From contig JAJYVJ010000117.1 of NCBI GenBank assembly GCA_021792045.1, positions 1-5,489 of the forward strand: a DNA stretch of 5,489 nt. Reading direction: 5' to 3'. Origin of the DNA: Thermoplasmata archaeon. GTDB taxonomy: Archaea; Thermoplasmatota; Thermoplasmata; Thermoplasmatales; Thermoplasmataceae. Shown here one piece after another: positions 1 to 5,299 of this stretch (within the stretch, counting starts at the first letter, position 1; every line of letters starts with the position of its first letter). Both the position numbers and the translations under genes were made by a program. The notes beneath the pieces were generated by a model, which saw only the letters and a program-made list of their open reading frames with translations, was not told the origin of the DNA and searched no databases.

Positions 1-964
1 AGTCGTCTGCCCATTCTGCATCGAATCCAAGACCACATTTTTCTGCTGGCCTTATGATCGAGGCATCATTCTTGTCAGATTCTGCTATCATCACTACCTT
101 TCTGCCCAGTCTGGATGAAAGAGACTGCACGTGGGCAGTGGCTTCCGAAAGAAAGTGTCTTGGAGAAGAATCATATATGTTCTGGGTGGAGTCCATCCTG
201 AATCCATCGAAGTGATAATCCTGAATCCAGTAGCTTAAGTTTGCAAGAAGCATTTCCCTCACGCCTCCTGAATATGCCCCATCCAGATTGACTGTCTGGC
301 CCCAGGGGCTTGAATATTTGTTTGAGAAGTATGGCGCAAAAGACGGGAAAACATTCCCGATCGGCCCAAGGTGATTATAGACAATATCAAGGAAACAGGA
401 CAGTCCCAGCATATGACACTTGTCAATGAAATGGGCAAGATCTGAAGGTGTGCCGTATGAGTAAGAAGGCGCAAAAGGAAAGACGCCGTCATAACCCCAG
501 TTCCTTGATCCATAGGACTGGGAAAGCGGCATGATCTCGAGTGCAGTGACTCCTAGATCCTTCAAGTATTGTAGTTTAATCTCTGCCCCTCTATAAGTCC
601 CCTCAGGAGAGAAGGTCCCGATGTGCATTTCGTAAATAATATGATCATCAACCGGATGATCTTCCCACCTGGCGGCTGACCATTTGTGTTTTGAGGTGTT
701 AACAAGCATCGAAGGCCCTGCCACACCTGTTGGCTGGAACCTTGACAGCGGATCTGCAAGAATTGTTCCATCAATATCCAGCGTATATAGATCACCATCT
801 ACGCTTTCATCCAGCTTAAGGAAGAAGTATTCTCCTTTTTTATCCATTTCAGTTTCTCTTCCATTGACTGGTTTATAGAGAATCTGATCATGCAATGGTG
901 CCCAGGCCGTGATGCTGAAGTTTTCTCCATCGAAGTATGCTCCTAGATTTCTATGATCCTTCAT
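1..964 (-). CDS. treZ: Maltooligosyltrehalose trehalohydrolase TreZ, N-terminal 321 residues (runs off left edge)
   Basis: This cytoplasmic GH13 enzyme hydrolyses the alpha-1,4 bond next to the terminal alpha,alpha-1,1-linked disaccharide of maltooligosyltrehalose and releases trehalose. I translated the minus strand from ATG 964-962 to the window edge: 321 uninterrupted codons, over half of a usual TreZ (about 550-600 residues). Residues ~6-90 are a CBM48-like beta domain (AWAP at 20-23, DPLSRFQPTG at 71-80, GPSM at 83-86). The catalytic barrel follows: YEMHIGTFSPEGT (111-123), RNWGYDGVFPFAP (154-166), region I DIVYNHLGP (193-201), region II GFRMD (254-258) with D258 as predicted nucleophile, and region III IAES (293-296) with E295 as predicted acid/base. 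The fragment ends at the TreZ-typical FDAEWADD. The last catalytic Asp lies outside the window. The start lies one base after the treY stop (TAG-A-ATG), so the two are co-transcribed and probably translationally coupled. General glycogen branching enzyme is unlikely given the EWADD motif and the treY neighbour. Confidence 0.96.
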   Translation of the reverse strand, partial: MKDHRNLGAYFDGENFSITAWAPLHDQILYKPVNGRETEMDKKGEYFFLKLDESVDGDLYTLDIDGTILADPLSRFQPTGVAGPSMLVNTSKHKWSAARWEDHPVDDHIIYEMHIGTFSPEGTYRGAEIKLQYLKDLGVTALEIMPLSQSYGSRNWGYDGVFPFAPSYSYGTPSDLAHFIDKCHMLGLSCFLDIVYNHLGPIGNVFPSFAPYFSNKYSSPWGQTVNLDGAYSGGVREMLLANLSYWIQDYHFDGFRMDSTQNIYDSSPRHFLSEATAHVQSLSSRLGRKVVMIAESDKNDASIIRPAEKCGLGFDAEWADD

Positions 965-965
965 T

Positions 966-3359
966 CTATGTTGCCACCAGAACCGCGAATGGATATTCAT
1001 TCAATATATCTTCAAGGAGGAAACTGGAGACGCTTTCCCCGGTGATCAGGTTCCTGATATTCCCCTTTATGCCGGGCAAGCCTCTTACATTGGTCCCATT
1101 CCAGAATTCCGGCTTGTACGACCTGCCTGAAATCATTGAATTAAGATGCCTGCCCACCAAAATTATAATATGACTGTTTTCAAGCGAATAAGAGAAACCA
1201 AAGATTTTGTCTCTATTTTTCCCGGTAAATTGAAGGGAAACATACCTGCCCTTATTAAGATGAGCCAAGAAGCCCGACCTAACTGACAGTAGCCTCGAGG
1301 TTAGCCAAATCTTTAGATCGCCGCTAAGAACGCTCTCCTCGTTTAAGGATGGTTTCTTCAATGATAATCCTTGTAGCTTTTTAAACAAATATTTGAAATT
1401 GACTGGTCTCCTGTTGTCAGGGTCCACGAATGAGAGATTCATGGATTCACTACCCTGATAAGTATCAGGTACCCCGGGAACCATGAACTTAAGAACTGTC
1501 TGAGATAGGCTGTTCAAGCCTCCAAGGAATCGAATCTTATGCAACAGATCCTTCCAGTGATCCTCAATCTCAACAACAGACCTCCCAGCAAATTCCAGGC
1601 ATTTTTGTTCGTAATCAGTAGAAGGATATTGCCAGTTAGTATTTTCCCCGGATTCCCTCAGCGACTTTATAATGTAGGATCCTAGCCGATCCATGTATTC
1701 ATGGCTGGATACATCTAGAGTGCCTAGTATGACCTGAAGAATCCTGTACTCGTCATATCGCTCTATTTCAGAGCCTCCCCCAAAGCGATTCAGGAGATCT
1801 TCCCATTCAGGTAATAGGTCACTTAGCGCATTGAACCGGGCAACTGCATCCTCGCCGAATTTGGTGTCGTGTGTTGAAAGTGTAACCATAGGTTTCTTCC
1901 CGGATTGCTGAATGTTTGCAAAGAAGGCATGTACTTCTGTGTCGCTGTAGGGTTGCTCAAACGGCATGGCTCCCACAAGGCATGTGGAAAGTAAAGCAGA
2001 GTACCTGTAAAATAAGCAATCTTCCATGGATTTGGCCATGACTGCTCCCGTGAATTGTTCCAACCTTCTTATTACGTTGCGGAATTTACGCTCCAAGCTC
2101 GCATGCTTAACAAAAAGCTTGATGCCTGCCAATTCTTGCGAAAGTTCCGGAAAGTATTTGTCTGCTTTGTCTACGGCGTAAAGCCACTTTTCACTCTCCA
2201 CCATTTTGTAGCTTGAATATGTCCTGTATTGTTCTAAGGAGGCTATAGTTGCGGTCAGTGCCTCCGATATCCCCTGTATTGATAGACCAGTTGATTTTAT
2301 CGATAAGAGACTATCCTGGATAAGCCGCGAATACTTTTTTATGTCTGAATGAAAGAGATGCCTTGAAGTTTCAATCTTTAAGTCTATTCTGTATTTTTCA
2401 CCTTCGTATTTTTTCCCTCCGTTCCTTCCGAAGAGATCCTTTAATGCCTTCAATGAACCTAGATCAACGAAGACAGAATTGATTCTGGATCTTGCAGCAT
2501 AACCTGTATCTCCCTCTACCGGCCAGTCATTTCTTATTTTTTCATTCCTGGCAAGTATCTTTTCGACCCAGACTGGCAGCTTACCGCAAAGCTTCTGTAG
2601 CCTTCTCAGATAAGTGAGTGGATCATATAGTCCATCGACATGATCAACCCTTATGCCCTGAATAAAACCCCTAGAAATCAGATCTTTTACCTTTGAGTGA
2701 AAGAGATCGAAGTTTTTCCTTCTTTCCATGCGGATAGCAATCAGATCATTTACAGCAAAGAATCTGCGATAGTTTATAATCCTTGATGCCTCCTTCCAGT
2801 GTGTCAGGACATAGTTTTGTTCTGCGAGGCAGTCTTCAATTTTTACGGTATCACTGCACGAAGTGGATGTGGGGAGTTTAATTCTGCCATTATCTACAAG
2901 CACTGATCTGCCGACAATTTTGATCCTGTCTCGTTCCTGAAAAGGATAAAAATCAAGTAGGGGTAATATAAGCTTTCCTGGATATTCTGAGGCGACAAGA
3001 TCGATATCGAATAAGTATCGGTATTGAGACTTCCTGCCATATTCAAGGTAATCCAGCATGAACCTGTTAAGGATCGACATATGGTTTGGAACAATATCCA
3101 AAATCAAACCGATACCTGATCGTGAGCATGCAAGAGCCAATGATTCAAAGCCTTTCTCGCCGCCAAGAACTGAACTTATCGAAGTGAAATCATGAGTATT
3201 GTAGAAGTGAGTACTTCCCTCAGCGGCCTCCATTATCGGCGACAAATAAATATGGGATATGCCTAGCTTCTTGAAGTAGGGCAGCTCATCTTCTAGATCA
3301 AAAAATGTGAATCCTGAATTCAACTGCACCCTGTATGTTGAGCTTGGAAGACTTTTCAT
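966..3359 (-). CDS. treY: Maltooligosyltrehalose synthase TreY (GH13)
   Basis: TreY is an intramolecular transglucosidase (EC 5.4.99.15). It turns the reducing-end alpha-1,4 bond of maltodextrins or glycogen ends into an alpha,alpha-1,1 bond, making the substrate for TreZ. The 797 residues show the family order. The start is STYRVQLNSGFTF (7-19), then LSPIMEAAEGSTH (39-51). Region I is DIVPNHM (88-94). Region II is GIRVDHVDGLYDP (235-247) with D239 as predicted nucleophile. VWVEKIL (263-269) carries E266 as predicted acid/base. Region IV is LSTHDTKFGED (494-504) with H497 and D498. The C-terminal signature PGVPDTYQGSE (628-638) runs into VDPDNRRPVNF (645-655). Length is normal and no frameshift is seen. 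The start at 3359 is required, because the conserved YRVQL lies only 8 residues in and the next in-frame Met is at residue 43. Oddities: region IV reads TKFGED where I recall TKRSED as usual, and no Shine-Dalgarno precedes the start. It follows the DUF5752-like gene by 35 bases and leads directly into treZ. Confidence 0.97.
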   Translation of the reverse strand: MKSLPSSTYRVQLNSGFTFFDLEDELPYFKKLGISHIYLSPIMEAAEGSTHFYNTHDFTSISSVLGGEKGFESLALACSRSGIGLILDIVPNHMSILNRFMLDYLEYGRKSQYRYLFDIDLVASEYPGKLILPLLDFYPFQERDRIKIVGRSVLVDNGRIKLPTSTSCSDTVKIEDCLAEQNYVLTHWKEASRIINYRRFFAVNDLIAIRMERRKNFDLFHSKVKDLISRGFIQGIRVDHVDGLYDPLTYLRRLQKLCGKLPVWVEKILARNEKIRNDWPVEGDTGYAARSRINSVFVDLGSLKALKDLFGRNGGKKYEGEKYRIDLKIETSRHLFHSDIKKYSRLIQDSLLSIKSTGLSIQGISEALTATIASLEQYRTYSSYKMVESEKWLYAVDKADKYFPELSQELAGIKLFVKHASLERKFRNVIRRLEQFTGAVMAKSMEDCLFYRYSALLSTCLVGAMPFEQPYSDTEVHAFFANIQQSGKKPMVTLSTHDTKFGEDAVARFNALSDLLPEWEDLLNRFGGGSEIERYDEYRILQVILGTLDVSSHEYMDRLGSYIIKSLRESGENTNWQYPSTDYEQKCLEFAGRSVVEIEDHWKDLLHKIRFLGGLNSLSQTVLKFMVPGVPDTYQGSESMNLSFVDPDNRRPVNFKYLFKKLQGLSLKKPSLNEESVLSGDLKIWLTSRLLSVRSGFLAHLNKGRYVSLQFTGKNRDKIFGFSYSLENSHIIILVGRHLNSMISGRSYKPEFWNGTNVRGLPGIKGNIRNLITGESVSSFLLEDILNEYPFAVLVAT
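974..978 (-). promoter_or_regulatory. Shine-Dalgarno-like GGTGG for treZ
   Basis: GGTGG lies inside the last codons of treY and ends 9 bases before the treZ ATG. It matches the GGTG core complementary to the archaeal 16S 3' end. It supports ATG 964-962 as the treZ start and internal-cistron translation coupled to treY. The motif is short and also encodes treY residues, so it could be chance. Confidence 0.45.
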
Positions 3360-3394
3360 TTCGCAAAATTATTTAAAAATGAGGTTCAGACGAT
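3360..3394 (-). other. AT-rich spacer before treY, TATA-like but wrongly spaced
   Basis: This 35-base gap between the DUF5752-like stop and the treY ATG contains TTTTTAAATAATTTT (minus strand, 3379-3365). The TATA-like core is centred only about 15 bases before the treY ATG, so a TBP-directed start would fall inside the treY coding sequence. There is no GGTG or GGAGG motif. I therefore favour read-through transcription from the upstream promoter. A weak internal promoter or partial T-tract terminator remains possible. Confidence 0.3.
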
Positions 3395-3721
3395 CTAATC
3401 CCTATTTTGAAAAGTTCTCTTGGGGCCAGGTTTTCTTCCCGGTCCACGTTGTCCGCCTCTTGGCCCCCCTTTATGCATTTTCGCACGTCCGGAAAGAACA
3501 TCTATAGTTTCTTCAATTGTCATGCTTGGCTTAATGGCATCCGCAAGCTCTTTCCTGCCTATCGAGACAAGCCAGTTAGAGATATGACCTTCTTTAATGT
3601 GATAAAGGACGGCATATGGGTCTTCTATTCTCAGCCTTTCGAGTTCTTTCTCAAGTTCTTCCAGATTTTCTGCCTTTCCTATTACCATATCGTAACGCTT
3701 AAAGTAAAAAGGTGCAGTCAT
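3395..3721 (-). CDS. DUF5752-like small protein with basic Gly/Arg/Pro tail, first gene of the trehalose operon
   Basis: The 108-residue protein has no known activity. The N-terminal part (about 1-65) reads PFYF, then KAENLEELEKELERL (16-30), YHIKEG (40-45), ISNWL (47-51) and ELADAI (58-63). This order (PF-F, A-NLEEL, a YH-type segment, an aromatic W segment, LA) resembles what I remember of the DUF5752 family. The assignment is from memory and moderate. It is soluble, with no signal or membrane segment. Residues 81-107 form a low-complexity basic tail (KGGPRGGQRGPGRKPGPKR) resembling RGG or AT-hook-type nucleic-acid-binding tails. The ATG at 3721-3719 is well supported: a BRE/TATA element is centred 24.5 bases upstream, fitting a leaderless mRNA. 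The gene heads the treY-treZ operon, so a role in regulating or channelling maltodextrin/trehalose metabolism is a reasonable inference but is not shown. Function unknown. Confidence 0.82.
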   Translation of the reverse strand: MTAPFYFKRYDMVIGKAENLEELEKELERLRIEDPYAVLYHIKEGHISNWLVSIGRKELADAIKPSMTIEETIDVLSGRAKMHKGGPRGGQRGPGRKPGPKRTFQNRD

Positions 3722-3737
3722 ACTTATCTATGACATA

Positions 3738-4013
3738 ATGGATATTATAGTTTCCGAATTTTGGTTATATGCTGAGATTTCGAAAATAATTAAATTGAGC
3801 CAAAAATCAAGCATTTTTAGTGCAGAACAGATTGAAAATATATCACAGTTAATAGGACAATGTTCTCTGCATTTAGAAAAACTATATCATGTCAGAATAA
3901 GTAACTTTGTCAATTTAGAATGTCGTAAATTATACCTTTATTTGCTCACGATCACCAATATGAGTGACGTTCGAATTAACCTGAACGGATTTTGTATTCC
4001 TGTTTCCAGATGA
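3738..4013 (+). CDS. Doubtful 91-residue hypothetical ORF
   Basis: ATG 3738 to TGA 4013 gives a 91-residue product rich in Ile, Leu, Ser and Lys. Its middle looks helical (SAEQIENISQLIGQC, 29-43, and LHLEKLYHVRI, 44-54). I recognise no domain and it has no clear membrane segment. Against it: its first codons are the TATA box of the oppositely oriented trehalose operon. It has no Shine-Dalgarno, and the only TATA-like sequence (TTAAAGTA, 3699-3706) lies about 35 bases from the ATG, inside the DUF5752-like gene. Its composition is simply that of the AT-rich spacer. In its favour: length is more than expected by chance in such AT-rich DNA, and the protein is not low-complexity. It may be a chance ORF or a small, perhaps transferred, gene. 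Confidence 0.25.
   Translation: MDIIVSEFWLYAEISKIIKLSQKSSIFSAEQIENISQLIGQCSLHLEKLYHVRISNFVNLECRKLYLYLLTITNMSDVRINLNGFCIPVSR
3742..3757 (-). promoter_or_regulatory. BRE/TATA promoter of the trehalose operon, leaderless start
   Basis: On the minus strand the sequence reads TCGGAAAC-TATAATAT. The purine-rich first half (3757-3750) fits a BRE and TATAATAT (3749-3742) is a good archaeal TATA box. Its centre is 24.5 bases upstream of the A of the ATG at 3721, so the predicted transcription start coincides with the start codon. It should drive the DUF5752-like gene, treY and treZ together. Confidence 0.7.
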
Positions 4014-4034
4014 TTTTGGCATTAAGTTTTCAGG

Positions 4035-4066
4035 AAAATATAAAAATTCGAGGGATGTCCCTCGAA
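4035..4066 (-). terminator. Hairpin plus T-rich tract, possible terminator of the surface-protein transcript
   Basis: Read on the minus strand, the stem TTCGAGGG-ACAT-CCCTCGAA (4066-4047) is followed at once by TTTTTATATTTTCC (4046-4033). It is the first strong minus-strand T tract after the surface-protein stop at 4211, about 145 bases downstream. Archaeal termination relies mainly on T tracts, and the GC-rich stem makes this resemble a bacterial-type intrinsic terminator. The same bases also read as a TATA-palindrome arrangement on the plus strand, so the role is uncertain. Confidence 0.4.
4047..4066. repeat. Perfect 20-bp palindrome (9+2+9)
   Basis: TTCGAGGGA-TG-TCCCTCGAA is a perfect inverted repeat with a 2-base centre. 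On the plus strand it abuts a TATA-like AAAATATAAAAA (4035-4046, core TATAAAAA at 4039-4046, preceded by GGAAAA). That position, between a TATA box and its expected transcription start, is typical of a repressor operator. On the minus strand it fits a terminator hairpin. The palindrome itself is certain; its role is not. Confidence 0.6.
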
Positions 4067-4135
4067 CATCTTCGCCTTCCGGTAATAGACATTGAAGAAA
4101 TAGAAGCAGAAGGAGTAATTTTTTTAAGGTGGTGA
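4055..4135 (+). CDS. Tiny 26-residue ORF starting inside the palindrome, probably not a gene
   Basis: ATG 4055 to TGA 4133-4135 encodes MSLEHLRLPVIDIEEIEAEG followed by VIFLRW. The ATG is in the centre of the 20-bp palindrome and only about 13 bases from the TATA-like core, too close for a leaderless start from that element. Its stop overlaps the Shine-Dalgarno-like motif of the next small ORF, which is how an upstream cistron would be arranged. Unrecognised; could be a small peptide, a remnant of a broken gene, or chance. Confidence 0.12.
   Translation: MSLEHLRLPVIDIEEIEAEGVIFLRW
4131..4135 (+). promoter_or_regulatory. Shine-Dalgarno-like GGTGA before a 21-codon ORF
   Basis: The plus strand reads AAGGTGGTGA (4126-4135), with the GGTGA core ending 5 bases before the ATG at 4141. 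This is the best-placed Shine-Dalgarno-like motif in the window, yet it serves no recognisable gene. Confidence 0.3.
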
Positions 4136-4140
4136 AAACA

Positions 4141-4206
4141 ATGTTAATTGAAAATACTTCTGGTAACCTCACATATGGTCTCTTATCATTTGGATCCCGA
4201 CATTAG
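4141..4206 (+). CDS. 21-residue small ORF with good ribosome binding site, unrecognised
   Basis: ATG 4141 to TAG 4204-4206 encodes MLIENTSGNLTYGLLSFGSR plus a final His. A well-spaced GGTGA precedes it. A TATA-like element at 4039-4046 would start a transcript near 4067, giving a leader of about 75 bases carrying that Shine-Dalgarno. It ends 4 bases before the oppositely oriented stop of the surface-protein gene, so a transcript running past the stop would be antisense to that gene's 3' end. It may be a small protein, the start of a decayed gene, or coincidence; 21 codons carry little statistical weight. Confidence 0.18.
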   Translation: MLIENTSGNLTYGLLSFGSRH

Positions 4207-4210
4207 GACT

Positions 4211-5293
4211 CTATTTCTTTCTCCAGATATATAAGAATGTTATTATCGAACCTATTACAGCAACGGGCAATATTATTTCTTCCAGTATAATAGAAATATT
4301 CACGCCTTTGTGTGAAACTATTCTGGAGAAGGTAATATTCTTGAAGAGGTTAGATCCATTCACCGTTACCTGACCCGTCGCACATTCAGAAGTGTAGTTA
4401 GATGATGTGCATATTCCATAATGATAGGTGCCATTAGGCATCACAAAACTCACTGAATTACCGCTAATATTACTGGTTGTATCGTTAAAAGACAGGAGCC
4501 ATGGTGTCCCGGTTGGCAACCCTATTTCAGTGAATAAGACCTTGTAAGCAACGAGGTTGAAGACTATATTCTTGAATACAGAAGTCCCGTTGACTGTAAA
4601 TGTACCGGTTGGCTGCTCAGGATAATAGGACCTGTTGGTAGAAGTTGCCTCATATCTGTAAGTACCATTCGGGAGATGAAACTGAAGATCTAATCCGAAG
4701 GTAAGTGCCTGTGGTCCACCAGTAACGTTGACTGTCCAAGCCCATCCCAATGAGGTCCCATTTAGCCTGACACCGATTTCTGTGAAAGTCACACTATATA
4801 CTCTGAAAAATGTGATATTGAGTATCTTTGACGTTCCCTTGACCGAAAAAACCCCTCCGTCTGCTGCATAGTTAGAACTGCTGCTGCCTACAAAGAAACT
4901 ATAAGATCCGTTTGCCAGTGAAGTTTCAATATATGTGGAGTTGGAGCTCATTTTTTCGTTGTTGGAAAGATTAATGTACCAAGTCACGGAGTGTGGAAGA
5001 CCTACTTCAGTGAAATTGACTGAATACTTGACAGAGGTGACTTGAAAATAGTTCTGATCATAGTACCCTGACCGTATGCCGACAAGATTATGTGAATTAT
5101 CTGCGTAATTGCTAACGGGATCTGCATGACCGGAAGCGTAGGTTTGTGAACCTGTGTCAACTTCGAGGTAATGACCTTCGCCTGCAATAGAAGAAGAGTG
5201 CTCAACAGTAATAGAAGCCACTGAAAAGATCACCATGATAGAGATAATCAATGCAATGATTGTGACCACTATACGATAGGAGAAATTGACCAC
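4211..5293 (-). CDS. Secreted, membrane-anchored surface protein with three FTExGLP-type repeats
   Basis: The 360-residue product looks like a cell-surface protein; its molecular role is unknown. Residues ~8-30 form a hydrophobic signal or anchor segment, ~31-89 a Ser/Tyr/Asp-rich stretch, and ~336-357 a C-terminal membrane helix followed by RKK, so the bulk should face outside. Between them are three related domains (90-163, 166-246, 250-323), each opening with FTE(V/I)G and ending near VxGTS/VNGS...NITF. I know this repeat type from Thermoplasmata surface proteins. There are 17 external N-X-S/T sequons, suggesting heavy glycosylation. The only two cysteines, C295 and C304, are in repeat 3 and could form a disulfide. 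The start is GTG 5293-5291: an in-frame TAA lies one codon upstream, the ATG at 5295 is in another frame that soon stops, and a TATA box is centred 24.5 bases upstream. It seems transcribed alone. No enzyme motif is visible; adhesion or envelope structure is inference. Confidence 0.88.
   Translation of the reverse strand: MVNFSYRIVVTIIALIISIMVIFSVASITVEHSSSIAGEGHYLEVDTGSQTYASGHADPVSNYADNSHNLVGIRSGYYDQNYFQVTSVKYSVNFTEVGLPHSVTWYINLSNNEKMSSNSTYIETSLANGSYSFFVGSSSSNYAADGGVFSVKGTSKILNITFFRVYSVTFTEIGVRLNGTSLGWAWTVNVTGGPQALTFGLDLQFHLPNGTYRYEATSTNRSYYPEQPTGTFTVNGTSVFKNIVFNLVAYKVLFTEIGLPTGTPWLLSFNDTTSNISGNSVSFVMPNGTYHYGICTSSNYTSECATGQVTVNGSNLFKNITFSRIVSHKGVNISIILEEIILPVAVIGSIITFLYIWRKK
4325..5026 (-). 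repeat. Three tandem divergent protein repeats within the surface-protein gene
   Basis: Repeat 1 spans 5026-4805 (residues 90-163), repeat 2 4798-4556 (166-246) and repeat 3 4546-4325 (250-323), 74-81 residues each. Common elements in order: Y-x-V-x-F-T-E-(I/V)-G near the start, a Trp 14-20 residues later, (A/P)-N-G-(T/S)-Y-x-(Y/F) in the middle, G-x-(F/V)-(S/T)-V-(K/N)-G-(T/S) and finally (L/K)-N-I-(T/V)-F. Repeat 2 lacks the LP after FTEIG and carries extra residues before the Trp. The divergence suggests old duplications. Confidence 0.8.
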
Positions 5294-5299
5294 ATCTTA

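Larger units (their letters stand above)
3722..4210. other. AT-rich region without a confident gene
   Basis: Between the trehalose operon promoter and the stop of the surface-protein gene lie 489 bases with no gene I can defend strongly. Sampled 60-base blocks in the left part are about 27-30% GC, against about 45% in sampled blocks of treY and the surface-protein gene. It holds the operon promoter (3742-3757), a doubtful 91-codon plus-strand ORF (3738-4013), a TATA-like plus-strand element (4039-4046), a perfect palindrome (4047-4066) and two tiny plus-strand ORFs (4055-4135, 4141-4206). A 7-base T run on the plus strand lies at 4119-4125. Confidence 0.6.

Noticed and set aside
259..513. Minus-strand ORF inside treZ in another frame (likewise 562-798)
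   Set aside because: The treZ frame carries all GH13 motifs without interruption; these overlapping frames have no family features.
684..1173. Plus-strand ORFs 684-878 and 937-1173 opposite treZ and treY
   Set aside because: They are antisense to confidently assigned genes, with no promoter or ribosome binding site.
2894..3094. Minus-strand ORF inside treY in another frame
   Set aside because: It overlaps conserved treY coding sequence and has no recognisable feature.
3422..3467. Inverted repeat GGGGCCA ... TGGCCCC
   Set aside because: It falls in Gly/Pro/Arg codons of the basic tail; repeated GGN/CCN codons explain it, and the 32-base loop makes a functional hairpin doubtful.
3407..3733. 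Plus-strand 108-codon ORF opposite the DUF5752-like gene
   Set aside because: It is a shadow of that gene: the minus strand has a promoter at the right spacing and a family-like sequence, while this translation is Phe/Ser-rich and unrecognisable and runs across the minus-strand promoter start.
3754..3764. CCGAATTTTGG near-palindrome beside the operon BRE
   Set aside because: The arms match only imperfectly and are short; not enough to claim an operator.
3930..4172. Minus-strand 80-codon ORF with GTG start and a Leu-rich, signal-like N-terminus
   Set aside because: No TATA box at the leaderless distance (near 4196) and no Shine-Dalgarno. The Leu run is simply the antisense of GAA/AGA-rich DNA, and the frame runs through the palindrome and T tract and is antisense to the other ORFs there.
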